In this document: positions 41,079 to 49,644 of the stretch, in pieces | How positions within the stretch are numbered: the stretch's first letter is position 1 | Layout of the letters: each line of letters begins with the position of its first letter | Source of the DNA: Candidatus Enterococcus ferrettii | Lineage (GTDB): Bacteria; Bacillota; Bacilli; Lactobacillales; Enterococcaceae | Assembly: GCF_017377655.1 (NCBI RefSeq) | Contig: NZ_JAFREL010000035.1 | Location: 1 to 64,000 of the forward strand | Reading direction: 5' to 3' | Length of the DNA stretch: 64,000 nucleotides | Notes under the pieces: generated by a model | What the model saw: only the letters and a program-made list of their open reading frames with translations | Told to the model about the DNA's origin: nothing | The model's database searches: none | Position numbers and translations under genes: made by a program

Positions 41079-41360
41079 TTAAGAGGATTTCGTTTTTTGA
41101 GCCAACTGAATACTGAATAATGCAGCAAATAAAATGACTGCAATCAGATAAATCATTGAAGGGGTGGAGTGATTAATAATAGCAATAAAAAAACCAATAA
41201 TTCCTAATGCGGCATATAGAAGTCCATAGTGGCGCAAAAAACGTTTGCTGGCTTCTTTTTTTGACAATAGCATCAGCAAGCCGTCAGATTTTTGAATTAA
41301 ATAATAGCTGCAAATCAGTAATAAAATCGACATTGCTACCATCAGTAAACGAATCATCAT
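41079..41360 (-). CDS. Small membrane protein of the lacto-usp operon
   Basis: 93 residues with three hydrophobic helices (about 2-22, 45-63, 67-85). Unknown function. The arrangement RNA-hypothetical gene-usp is exactly the context described for the lacto-usp RNA motif. AGGAGG precedes the ATG pair at 41357-41360; either ATG could be used. Confidence 0.7.
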   Translation of the reverse strand: MMIRLLMVAMSILLLICSYYLIQKSDGLLMLLSKKEASKRFLRHYGLLYAALGIIGFFIAIINHSTPSMIYLIAVILFAALFSIQLAQKTKSS

Positions 41361-41380
41361 TTTTTCCTCCTAAATACAAT

Positions 41381-41410
41381 AAAAAGCAATTTGCATATGC
41401 AAATTGCTTT
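41381..41410 (-). terminator. Terminator of the lacto-usp-like RNA
   Basis: AAGCAATTTGC / GCAAATTGCTT around a minimal AT loop, followed on the minus strand by a T run. It ends the RNA before the small membrane-protein gene, whose ribosome binding site follows at once. Confidence 0.75.
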
Positions 41411-41708
41411 CATCCAAAAGAATGGAAAACTCCGTCGATGCCGTTATTTACCCGATAGTATTGATCCCGCAAATTCAAGCAGGTGGGTTCCATGGTCTAA
41501 GCCTCGAACTACCAAATGATAAGGCTTGTTACCAGCTTTGACACAAGACAGATCCCAATATATCAATAAAAATGTTCGGTCAACACTGAAATGGGCAACG
41601 CGCACATCACAGAATTTTCAACTCAATCATAGCATAGTCATTCGTAAGACGCAATCAAACAAATCTGGAATTTGAAATCTTCATGTTTTTCAATGCGTCT
41701 TTCTTTAT
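41381..41708 (-). ncRNA. lacto-usp-type RNA, possible 6S RNA
   Basis: A gene-free stretch with its own promoter and terminator, upstream of a hypothetical gene and usp, the reported context of the lacto-usp motif. Its core (41674 to 41470 on the minus strand) folds into a long rod: CAAATTC with GAATTTG, CAG with CTG, GTCT with AGAC, CGAA with TTCG, CTAT with GTAG, ATGAT with ATCAT, separated by internal loops, as in 6S RNA. The 5' end can instead form a hairpin AAGACGCA/TGCGTCTT. 6S RNA binds sigma-A RNA polymerase; that activity is inferred. It lies next to rarA, often a neighbour of 6S genes. Confidence 0.65.
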
Positions 41709-41714
41709 GTTCTT

Positions 41715-41744
41715 ATTGTAGTCGATAAGTAATAGAATTGTCAA
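41715..41744 (-). promoter_or_regulatory. Strong promoter of the lacto-usp-type RNA
   Basis: On the minus strand TTGACA (41744-41739), 18 bp, TACAAT (41720-41715). A consensus -35 and good -10 with no coding sequence immediately after, as expected for an abundant RNA. Confidence 0.7.
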
Positions 41745-41755
41745 AATAATTGTTC

Positions 41756-43033
41756 CTATTTTTTCTTTTTCCACTCCTGAATTCGATGGTATTGCTGCCC
41801 CAAGGCTTGTTCGTATTTGCCCGTGGTTTTGGGCTCGTAATAATGAGCGTTTTTCAACTTATCTGGCAAGTATTGCTGATCTACCCAAGCATTTTCAAAG
41901 CTGTGAGGGTATTGGTAATCAATTCCTCGACCCAAGTCTTTAGCACCCTTGTAATGACTGTCCCGTAAATGATCGGGCACGTCGCCAGCCTTACCAGTTT
42001 GAATATCAGAAATCGCGGCATCCAGCGCTACGTAGGCGGAATTGGACTTAGGCGACAAACATAGATCAACAACTGCATTGGCTAAAGGAATTCGGGCTTC
42101 CGGAAAGCCCAGTTTTTCAGCGGCTTGAACTGCTTGAACTGTTCGTGCGGCTGCAGGTGGATTGGCTAATCCGATGTCTTCATACCCCATCACCATCAAA
42201 CGCCGGCAAATAATTGGCAAATCACCAGCTTCGACAAGTCGACCCAAATAGTGCAGGGCGGCATCTACATCACTGCCGCGAACCGATTTTTGAAAGGCGG
42301 AGATTACATCATAATGAGCATCGCCGTCCTTGTCGTGAGTCAGGGCTTTGCGCTGCACACATTCTTCGATGATGGGCAAGGTTAAATGAATCTGACCTTC
42401 TGCGTTTTCTGGTGTTGATTTGGTAGCTAATTCCAGTCCATTCAAGGCACTTCGCAAATCGCCATTGGTAGCTTGCGACAAAAAGCGTAAAGCTTCTTCA
42501 TCTAATTCGACTGGATATGAACCTAAACCACGTTCTTCATCCGTTAAGGCCGCCTTGACAGCCAGCTGGATGTCTTCTTCGGATAGAGGTTTTACTTCAA
42601 AAATTTGTGTCCGGCTGCGGATCGCCGGGTTAATTGTAATATAAGGATTCTCGGTGGTAGCACCGATCATGATAATTCGGCCGCTTTCCAAATGAGGCAG
42701 CAAAAAATCCTGCTTCGTTTTATCTAAACGATGGACTTCATCTAATAGTAAAATGACAGTGCCGCTCATTTTGGCTTCTTCTGCGACAATCTGCAAATCC
42801 TTTTTCGTGTCTGTAGCGGCATTCAGCATGCGAAAGGCATAGTTGGTGGAACCGGCAATCGCGCTGGCAATACTGGTTTTTCCAGTACCCGGTGGTCCAT
42901 ACAAGATCATTGAGGAAAGCATTCGAGCTTCTACCATTCGGCGAATAATTTTTCCCGGACCAACCAGCTGCTGCTGGCCGACGACTTCATCTAGGTTGCG
43001 GGGGCGCATGCGATAAGCTAATGGTTGCTGCAT
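41756..43033 (-). CDS. rarA: Replication-associated recombination protein A
   Basis: 425-residue AAA+ ATPase (MgsA/YcaJ/YrvN) acting at stalled replication forks. Walker A GPPGTGKT at 46-53, Walker B LLLDEVHR near 95, sensor region GATTENPY near 120, arginine finger region, and a C-terminal oligomerisation domain ending KTTGKYEQALGQQY. GGAGGGA precedes the start. Confidence 0.92.
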   Translation of the reverse strand: MQQPLAYRMRPRNLDEVVGQQQLVGPGKIIRRMVEARMLSSMILYGPPGTGKTSIASAIAGSTNYAFRMLNAATDTKKDLQIVAEEAKMSGTVILLLDEVHRLDKTKQDFLLPHLESGRIIMIGATTENPYITINPAIRSRTQIFEVKPLSEEDIQLAVKAALTDEERGLGSYPVELDEEALRFLSQATNGDLRSALNGLELATKSTPENAEGQIHLTLPIIEECVQRKALTHDKDGDAHYDVISAFQKSVRGSDVDAALHYLGRLVEAGDLPIICRRLMVMGYEDIGLANPPAAARTVQAVQAAEKLGFPEARIPLANAVVDLCLSPKSNSAYVALDAAISDIQTGKAGDVPDHLRDSHYKGAKDLGRGIDYQYPHSFENAWVDQQYLPDKLKNAHYYEPKTTGKYEQALGQQYHRIQEWKKKK

Positions 43034-43188
43034 GGTGTCCCTCCTTTTTTAAGAATCAATCCACGATTGCTCATGGATTGGGAATGTATGTTCTATTATA
43101 CCATTTTTTTCTGATAAATTATAGGAATCTGAAAGGGTGAACGTGGTATCTAGCCTTATTATTGTGTATGATGGAAGAGGTGAATTAG

Positions 43189-43812
43189 ATGAAAAAAACA
43201 ATCGAATTTTTTAACACACATACGACGGAAGAAGTGGCCGAATTTTTGTTGGGAATGTACGTGGAGCATGAGACGCCGCAAGGAAATTTAGGTGGTTACA
43301 TTGTCGATTGCGAGGCTTACTTAGGACCGGATGACGAGGCGGCCCACAGCTATGGCATGCGGGATACACCAAGAGTTCGTGCCATGTACCAAGAACCAGG
43401 AACTATTTATCTTTACACGATGCACACACATTTAATTTTAAATATGATTACCCAACCAAAGGGCACCCCGCAGGGAGTAATGATTCGGGGAATCGAACCG
43501 GCTGAGGGATTGGAAATAATGAGCCGCAATCGTGGAGGTCAAACGGGCGCCGCCATTAGTGATGGACCAGGCAAGCTGGTGCAGGCGATGGGAATTAATC
43601 GCGAGCTGTATGGTGAATCAATTTTTACCAGTACTTTGCATTTAGTTCCAGAAAAACGTCGTTACCCGCGAGAAGTAGAACGTTTGCCGCGGATTGGCAT
43701 TCCGAATAAAGGGATTTGGACCGATTTACCGCTGCGCTTTACGGTGAAGGGCAATCCTTATCTATCCAAACAACGAAAAAGTCAAGTCGTGGCGGATCAT
43801 GGCTGGCAATAA
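43189..43812 (+). CDS. DNA-3-methyladenine glycosylase (AAG/MPG family)
   Basis: 207-residue base-excision enzyme removing alkylated purines. Family motifs: GYIVDCEAYLGPDDEAAHSY with the active Glu near 40, RVRAMYQEPGTIYLY near 63, VMIRGIEPAEG near 102, and GPGKLVQAMGINRELYG near 134. Divergent from rarA. GAGGTG precedes the start. Confidence 0.9.
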   Translation: MKKTIEFFNTHTTEEVAEFLLGMYVEHETPQGNLGGYIVDCEAYLGPDDEAAHSYGMRDTPRVRAMYQEPGTIYLYTMHTHLILNMITQPKGTPQGVMIRGIEPAEGLEIMSRNRGGQTGAAISDGPGKLVQAMGINRELYGESIFTSTLHLVPEKRRYPREVERLPRIGIPNKGIWTDLPLRFTVKGNPYLSKQRKSQVVADHGWQ

Positions 43813-43850
43813 AAGACAAATAAAATGGAAGAACGAATGGAGACTTATAC

Positions 43851-44324
43851 ATGGCAAAAGAAACAATCATCAGCTATTTAGATGCTTACTTAGGCAAAAA
43901 AATTCCCGATTATGAATTAAATTTAGATTGGGATACCCGTAATCGTACCTTTGAGATAGCTTTTCGTTTGTATGCTGAAAACAAGCAGCAGCTGGAATTA
44001 GACGATGTGGATGGGGTTGCTTCTGAAGAAGAAGTGATCGAGTTTGAGGATGCCGTAATTTTGGTTGATCCTGAAAAATCCAAAGTTGACCCAGAGGACT
44101 ATTTGGCAGTAATTCCATATGAAGGAAAAAAAGGCATGAAAAAAGCCGAACTAAAGGCAGTAGTTGATTATCTGCGAGAAGTGATGGAAGACGGACAAAG
44201 TGACTTGCTGGACTTTTTAGCTGATGACAGTGAAGAAGCAGTCTTTGAATTAACTTGGTCTGACGAAGAATTTCGTAAGCATGTAAAAGGCGATGATGTG
44301 TATCTGCCTTATCCTAAATATTAA
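43851..44324 (+). CDS. DUF3013 family protein
   Basis: 157-residue acidic cytosolic protein (ETIISYLDAYLGKKIPDYEL start; LTWSDEEF near the end), matching the DUF3013 family of lactic acid bacteria. Function unknown. It precedes prmA by 17 bp and is probably cotranscribed with the two rRNA/ribosomal-protein methyltransferases. Confidence 0.75.
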   Translation: MAKETIISYLDAYLGKKIPDYELNLDWDTRNRTFEIAFRLYAENKQQLELDDVDGVASEEEVIEFEDAVILVDPEKSKVDPEDYLAVIPYEGKKGMKKAELKAVVDYLREVMEDGQSDLLDFLADDSEEAVFELTWSDEEFRKHVKGDDVYLPYPKY

Positions 44325-44341
44325 AAACAAGGAGACTGAAC

Positions 44342-45289
44342 ATGAAGTGGAATGAAGTAAAAGTGACAACGGCTAGTGAGGCGGTTGAAGCAGTAGCGAA
44401 TATTTTAATGGAAGCTGGCGCTAGCGGAGTGGCCATTGAAGATGCTTTAGATATTGCTAATTACAAAGAGGATCAGTACGGGGAATTACTGGATCGTGAT
44501 ACCTTCACGAATTTAGAAGAAGGTGCGGCAGTTAGTGCCTATTTTCCAGAAACGATCTTTTTACCAGAAATCATGCCCTTTATTAAGGACCGGATTAATT
44601 TGCTGCCGGAATTTGGCTTAGCGATTGGTAAAAATGAAATTACGGTCAGCGAAGTGGAAGAAAGCGATTGGGCGACTGCTTGGAAAAAATATTATCATCC
44701 CGTGCGAGTGACCCGCTACTTAACGATTGTACCGAGCTGGGAAACTTATGAAGCACAGTCTGCTGAGGAAAAGATTATCACCCTTGATCCGGGAATGGCC
44801 TTTGGAACAGGAACTCATCCAACCACTAATCTAACGCTGCAGGCGTTGGAAACAGTGATTCGCGGCGGCGAAACTGTTTTAGATGTAGGGACTGGCTCAG
44901 GAGTATTAAGTGTTGCTTGCTCATTGATGGGGGCGAAAGAAATTTATGCTTACGATTTAGATGAAGTTGCTGTACGCTCTGCGCAAGAAAATGTAGATAT
45001 GAATAAGGGAACAGAAAATATCAAAGTAGCAGCTAACGATCTATTAACGGGTGTCGAAAAATCAGCAGATATTATTGTAGCCAATATTTTAGCGGATATC
45101 ATCACGTTAATGGTTCCTGATGCGTGGCGTTTGCTGAAAGCCGATGGAACCTTTATTATTTCCGGGATCATTGAGGACAAAAAAGACATGATTCTAGAAG
45201 AAATTTATAGCCAAGGCTTTGAAGTGGATCGGATTTTCCAACAAAAGGATTGGTACGCAATGATTTTGAAGAAACCAGAGGAAGATTAA
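44342..45289 (+). CDS. prmA: Ribosomal protein L11 methyltransferase
   Basis: 315-residue SAM-dependent enzyme trimethylating L11. N-terminal substrate-recognition domain, DPGMAFGTGTHPTT near residue 148, SAM motif I VLDVGTGSGVLSV near 180, catalytic-site ANILADII near 245. Followed after 1 bp by rsmE, a common pairing. Confidence 0.92.
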   Translation: MKWNEVKVTTASEAVEAVANILMEAGASGVAIEDALDIANYKEDQYGELLDRDTFTNLEEGAAVSAYFPETIFLPEIMPFIKDRINLLPEFGLAIGKNEITVSEVEESDWATAWKKYYHPVRVTRYLTIVPSWETYEAQSAEEKIITLDPGMAFGTGTHPTTNLTLQALETVIRGGETVLDVGTGSGVLSVACSLMGAKEIYAYDLDEVAVRSAQENVDMNKGTENIKVAANDLLTGVEKSADIIVANILADIITLMVPDAWRLLKADGTFIISGIIEDKKDMILEEIYSQGFEVDRIFQQKDWYAMILKKPEED

Positions 45290-45290
45290 C

Positions 45291-46040
45291 ATGCAGCGCT
45301 ATTTTATTGATGAAGCGTATCAACCCAACGTTCAGCTGACTGGTGAACCTCACCATCACATGCTGCGAGTGATGCGAATGACTGCTGGAGCTGCCGTTTT
45401 CTTAGTGTTTAACGATCAAACCGCTATCAAGGCTGAAATTACTGCCATTGATTCTGAAAGTGTCCAATTGAAAGAAATTGAAAAGGAGAGCTTCATCCGT
45501 GAGCTGCCAGTTAAAGTTACTCTTGCTAGTGGTCTGCCCAAGGGAGAGAAATTAGAACTGATTGTCCAAAAAGCAACGGAGTTGGGTGCCCATGAATTTT
45601 TAGCTTTTCCAGCTGACACTTCAGTAGTCAAATGGGACAACAAAAAGCAGCAAAAGAAACAGCAGCGCTTAAACAAGATTATTCAAGAAGCTGCTGAACA
45701 ATCGCATCGTCAGTTTTTACCTCATCTAGCATTTTTAGCCAGTGAAAAAGAGCTGGTTTCAGCTTTTGCGAAGTATGATGAAGTGTTGATTGCTTATGAG
45801 GAATCGGCCAAACAGGGAGAGCAGGCTCAACTGGTGCAAACTTTGCAAAATGCAACCCTTGGCAGCAGGCTTCTAGTGATCTTTGGTCCAGAGGGCGGTT
45901 TTTCACCCAAAGAAATAGAAAGCTTCCAGCAAGCAGGCGCAAAACTTTGCGGGTTAGGCCCTAGAATTTTACGCACGGAAACCGCTCCGTTGTACGTCAT
46001 GAGTGCGGTGGGCTTTTATTACGATTTACTTAATGATTGA
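45291..46040 (+). CDS. rsmE: 16S rRNA m3U1498 methyltransferase
   Basis: 249-residue SPOUT methyltransferase: N-terminal PUA-like RNA-binding domain (HHHMLRVMRM), then the knotted SAM site LVIFGPEGGFSPKEI near 197 and LGPRILRTETAPLYVMS near 222. Methylates U1498 of 16S rRNA. Confidence 0.92.
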   Translation: MQRYFIDEAYQPNVQLTGEPHHHMLRVMRMTAGAAVFLVFNDQTAIKAEITAIDSESVQLKEIEKESFIRELPVKVTLASGLPKGEKLELIVQKATELGAHEFLAFPADTSVVKWDNKKQQKKQQRLNKIIQEAAEQSHRQFLPHLAFLASEKELVSAFAKYDEVLIAYEESAKQGEQAQLVQTLQNATLGSRLLVIFGPEGGFSPKEIESFQQAGAKLCGLGPRILRTETAPLYVMSAVGFYYDLLND

Positions 46041-46069
46041 TTGAAATGACTAAGACATGTCTGTATAAT
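46041..46069 (+). promoter_or_regulatory. Promoter of relA
   Basis: TTGAAA (46041-46046), 17 bp, TATAAT (46064-46069). Starts directly at the rsmE stop codon, giving relA a leader of about 150 nt. Confidence 0.7.
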
Positions 46070-46092
46070 AGAAACAATTATTTAAAAATAAC

Positions 46093-46185
46093 TATATGAA
46101 TCACATTAAAGATTCCCTGCACGAAAAGTGGCCTTTACCAGGACCATCAACAAAGGAAATCAGGTTCTTTAATGGGATTCATATA
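46093..46185 (+). other. Long hairpin in the relA leader
   Basis: TATATGAATCACATTAAAGA (46093-46112) is complementary to 46166-46185 except for one mismatch, with a few more pairs inside (CCTG/CAGG), enclosing about 50 nt. No T run follows, so it is not a terminator. It lies wholly within the predicted 5' untranslated region. Confidence 0.6.
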
Positions 46186-46228
46186 ATGCCAGACACGAAG
46201 AAAAAATACGTCCCGAGGAGGATGTCTG

Positions 46229-48442
46229 ATGGCAAAAGATGTAGAACTAACTGGACCAGACGTGATTGAGCTGGTCGCAGGCTATATGAGTAAAGAGCAT
46301 GTGGCATTTGTAAAGAAGGCCTATGAATATGCTTTTGAAGCACATAAAGAACAAATCAGAAAATCTGGAGAGCCATACATTATTCATCCGATTCAAGTGG
46401 CTGGGATTCTAGCAGACTTACATATGGACCCTCATACCGTTGCAACAGGTTTTTTACATGATGTAGTGGAAGATACCGAGGTTACCTTGGAGGATCTGCA
46501 GAAAGAATTTGGTTCTGATGTTGCTTCATTGGTTGATGGGGTAACTAAATTAGGGAAGATTAAATATAAATCCCATGAAGAACAATTAGCAGAAAATCAC
46601 CGAAAAATGCTGCTGGCTATGGCGCAAGATTTACGAGTAATCATGGTTAAGCTGGCGGATAGACTGCATAATATGCGCACTTTGCGTTACCTGCGGGATG
46701 ACAAACAGCGGCGAATTGCCCGTGAAACCTTGGAAATCTATGCACCGTTGGCTGATCGCTTAGGGATGAGCCGGATCAAGTGGGAGCTGGAAGATACGGC
46801 GCTGCGCTATTTGAATCCAAAGCAGTATTACCGAATCGTCCACCTGATGCAAAGCAAACGTGAGGAACGGGAAAGCTACGTTAAGGAAACGGTTGAAGAA
46901 ATTAAGAAAGCTACCTATGAACTGGAAATTGAAGGCGATATTTATGGCCGACCGAAGCATATCTATTCCATTTACCGGAAAATGCGGGATCAAAAGAAAC
47001 AGTTCGATGAAATTTATGACCTGCTGGCTATTCGAGTAATAGTTGATTCCATCAAGGATTGTTACGCTGTATTAGGGGCCATCCATACAAAATGGAAGCC
47101 AATGCCTGGCCGTTTCAAGGATTACATTGCTATGCCAAAGGCCAACATGTATCAGTCGCTGCATACCACGATCATTGGCCCCAGCGGGAATCCAGTAGAG
47201 GTGCAGATTCGAACCCATGACATGCATCAAATTGCCGAGTTCGGGGTTGCGGCTCACTGGGCCTATAAAGAAGGAAAGACAGAGAAATTAGAAGAAGGCA
47301 ATGACAACAAGCAGCTGGATTGGTTCCGGGAAATTTTGGAGCTGCAGGATGAAAGCTATGATGCTTCTGAGTTTATGGAAAGTGTTAAGGGCGATATCTT
47401 CAGCGATAAAGTCTACGTGTTTACCCCTAAAGGTGATGTGACTGAGCTGCCAAAAGGTTCAGGACCCTTGGACTTTGCTTTTAGCATTCATACCGACGTT
47501 GGAAACAAGACGACTGGTGCCAAGGTAAATGGCAAGATGGTTCAGCTGGATTACAAGCTGAAAAACGGGGATATCATTGAAATTATGACCTCGCCAAATT
47601 CCTTTGGACCAAGTCGTGATTGGCTAAGTATGGTGAAAACCAGCAAGGCTCGGAATAAAATCAAACGATTCTTCAAAACTCAGGATCGCGAAGAAAATAT
47701 TACGAAAGGTCACGAAGCCGTAATTAAATGTCTGAACGATATGGGCTTTGTTCCAAAAGAAGTCTTAACAAAAGACAAGCTGCAAAAGGCGCTGGATAAA
47801 TTTAATTTCCATAGCGAAGATGATCTATATGCCTCGATTGGTTTTGGAGAATTGAGTGCGTTAACTTTTTCTAATCGCTTGACGGAAAAAGAACGCCGGG
47901 AACAAATGAAACAGAAGAAGCAAGAAGCGGTGGATGAGCTGGTTAATCAGCCAGCCAAAAAAGAACCCGAAAAAATCAAGGTTCGCCATGAAGGCGGAAT
48001 TGTGATTCAAGGAATCGATAATCTGCTGATTCGTATCAGTCACTGCTGTAACCCAGTACCAGGTGATGATATTGTCGGCTATATTACGAAAGGTCGGGGA
48101 ATTTCGATTCACCGTGCCGATTGTCCAAACATCACTAAGCAAAAGGACATCCAAGAACGATTGATCGAAGTTGAATGGGAAGATACGTCCAATATTAAGC
48201 AGGACTACAATGCTGACTTGGAAATTTATGGCTTTAATCGGGATGGTTTACTAAACGATATATTGAATATTGTTAGTGGAATGACTAAGCAGCTGGTTAG
48301 CGTAGAAGCCAAGCCTTCAAAAGACAAGATGGCAATGATCCGCTTAACCATCAAGATTCAAAACTTGAATCATCTCTATTCTATAGTAGATAAAATTAAA
48401 ACAGTTCCCGATGTATATAGTGTGAAACGTACAAAAGGATAA
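46229..48442 (+). CDS. relA: Bifunctional (p)ppGpp synthetase/hydrolase
   Basis: 737-residue long RSH protein controlling the stringent response at the ribosome. HD hydrolase domain with [11 protein letters not shown] (His77-Asp78) and conserved [12 protein letters not shown], which suggests hydrolase activity is retained. Synthetase domain with [19 protein letters not shown] near 293; TGS domain near 395-455 ([31 protein letters not shown] region); zinc-finger HCCNPVPGD near 610; C-terminal ACT domain. GAGGAGG precedes the start; dtd follows after 11 bp. Confidence 0.94.
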   Translation: MAKDVELTGPDVIELVAGYMSKEHVAFVKKAYEYAFEAHKEQIRKSGEPYIIHPIQVAGILADLHMDPHTVATGFLHDVVEDTEVTLEDLQKEFGSDVASLVDGVTKLGKIKYKSHEEQLAENHRKMLLAMAQDLRVIMVKLADRLHNMRTLRYLRDDKQRRIARETLEIYAPLADRLGMSRIKWELEDTALRYLNPKQYYRIVHLMQSKREERESYVKETVEEIKKATYELEIEGDIYGRPKHIYSIYRKMRDQKKQFDEIYDLLAIRVIVDSIKDCYAVLGAIHTKWKPMPGRFKDYIAMPKANMYQSLHTTIIGPSGNPVEVQIRTHDMHQIAEFGVAAHWAYKEGKTEKLEEGNDNKQLDWFREILELQDESYDASEFMESVKGDIFSDKVYVFTPKGDVTELPKGSGPLDFAFSIHTDVGNKTTGAKVNGKMVQLDYKLKNGDIIEIMTSPNSFGPSRDWLSMVKTSKARNKIKRFFKTQDREENITKGHEAVIKCLNDMGFVPKEVLTKDKLQKALDKFNFHSEDDLYASIGFGELSALTFSNRLTEKERREQMKQKKQEAVDELVNQPAKKEPEKIKVRHEGGIVIQGIDNLLIRISHCCNPVPGDDIVGYITKGRGISIHRADCPNITKQKDIQERLIEVEWEDTSNIKQDYNADLEIYGFNRDGLLNDILNIVSGMTKQLVSVEAKPSKDKMAMIRLTIKIQNLNHLYSIVDKIKTVPDVYSVKRTKG

Positions 48443-48453
48443 GGAGGCCCCTG

Positions 48454-48900
48454 ATGCGAGCAGTAATTCAACGGGTGAGTCAGGCGTCAGTTGCCATTGA
48501 CAAAAAGATAATCGGTAAGATCGATAAAGGTTTTATGATTCTATTAGGCATTCATGAAGAGGATACCCAAGAAGATGCAGATTATTTAATTCGAAAGATT
48601 CCTTTGCTGCGGGTTTTTGAAGATGCAGAAGGAAAAATGAATCAGAATATTCAAGACGTAGCAGGCAGTATTTTGAGTGTTTCTCAATTCACCCTGTATG
48701 CTGATACGAAAAAAGGCAACCGCCCCAGCTTTATTAAGGCGGCTCGACCAGAAACGGCGATTCCTCTTTATGAATATTTCAATGAGGGATTGCGTCAGCA
48801 GGGGTTGATTGTAGAAACTGGCGAATTTGGCGGCGACATGGATGTGGCACTGGTTAATGATGGACCTGTAACTATCATTTTTGATACGAGAGATAAATAA
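48454..48900 (+). CDS. dtd: D-aminoacyl-tRNA deacylase
   Basis: 148-residue proofreading enzyme freeing tRNA from D-amino acids. [16 protein letters not shown] start, the [10 protein letters not shown] motif near 76 with catalytic Thr region, and the cis-GP element NDGPVTI near 137. Usual partner downstream of relA. Confidence 0.93.
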   Translation: MRAVIQRVSQASVAIDKKIIGKIDKGFMILLGIHEEDTQEDADYLIRKIPLLRVFEDAEGKMNQNIQDVAGSILSVSQFTLYADTKKGNRPSFIKAARPETAIPLYEYFNEGLRQQGLIVETGEFGGDMDVALVNDGPVTIIFDTRDK

Positions 48901-48943
48901 AAGACTTGAGAAACTCAGAAATGGGTTTCTCAAGTCTTTTTGT
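48899..48943. terminator. Bidirectional terminator between dtd and the beta-phosphoglucomutase gene
   Basis: Stem AAAGACTTGAGAAAC / GTTTCTCAAGTCTTT with a short loop and T runs on both strands. Confidence 0.85.
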
Positions 48944-49589
48944 ATTTATTGAATAAGTCGGGTGATAATTCAGTAAAGGAAGGTACCAATAAATCAGCTT
49001 TTTTCAGCTGCCCCTTTGGATCTATACCGACTGCAAATATGCCTGCTGTCCGTAACCCCTCAATTCCAGCTTGTGCATCCTCAAAGCCCACGACTTCTTG
49101 AACCCCTAAATTGAGAGCTGCTGCAGCCTTCAAGAAAATTTCTGGGTCTGGCTTTCCTTTACTTAAGCTTGCTGGATCGACTACGGCTGCAAAAAAGTCC
49201 GTAACCATCAGTTGTTTTAAAATGTGTGGGGCATTATGAGAGGCTGAAGCCACAGCACAAAGTATTTCTTTTTCTTTAGCCGCTTGCAAAAAGGGGTGTA
49301 CGCCAGGTAATAAATCTTCAGCAGTCAACTGCTCCAATAACTGGCAGTAGTGGCGATTCTTTCTGTCCGCCAGCTGCTGTTTCTCCTCTTCAGTAAAGTG
49401 AGCTGCTTGCCCTCCATGGTCCAAAATCAATTCTAATGAATCTCTTCTGCTAATGCCCTTTAAGCGTTCATTGAAGGTTAAATCAATTGAGATGTTCAAC
49501 TCAGCTGCCAGCTTCTGCCAAGCCATAAAATGCAACGGGGCAGTATCCGCCAATACACCATCCAAATCAAAAATGAATCCGTTAATCAT
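48930..49589 (-). CDS. pgmB: Beta-phosphoglucomutase
   Basis: 219-residue HAD enzyme converting a beta-hexose 1-phosphate to the 6-phosphate. FDLDGVLADTAPLHF near residue 6 gives the nucleophile Asp and acid/base Asp; LKGISRRDSL near 43 is the beta-PGM cap signature; KGKPDPEIFL-type motif near 143 and EDAQAGI near 170 complete the site. Last gene of the PTS-GH3 operon, after a terminator-like hairpin. The start follows AAAGGAGCAG. Confidence 0.88.
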   Translation of the reverse strand: MINGFIFDLDGVLADTAPLHFMAWQKLAAELNISIDLTFNERLKGISRRDSLELILDHGGQAAHFTEEEKQQLADRKNRHYCQLLEQLTAEDLLPGVHPFLQAAKEKEILCAVASASHNAPHILKQLMVTDFFAAVVDPASLSKGKPDPEIFLKAAAALNLGVQEVVGFEDAQAGIEGLRTAGIFAVGIDPKGQLKKADLLVPSFTELSPDLFNKYKKT

Positions 49590-49606
49590 TTGTCTGCTCC
49601 TTTAAA

Positions 49607-49637
49607 AAGTCAGGGAACGAAAAGCTCCCTGACCATC
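49607..49637 (-). terminator. Internal terminator between nagZ and pgmB
   Basis: GTCAGGGA / TCCCTGAC with a 9-nt loop, followed on the minus strand by five T residues. It would reduce pgmB expression relative to nagZ. Confidence 0.6.
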
Positions 49638-49644
49638 ATTTTCA

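Noticed and set aside
41470..41674. tRNA gene suggested by a GTTCGA-like segment
   Set aside because: No cloverleaf, acceptor stem or CCA end; the segment belongs to the lacto-usp-type RNA rod.
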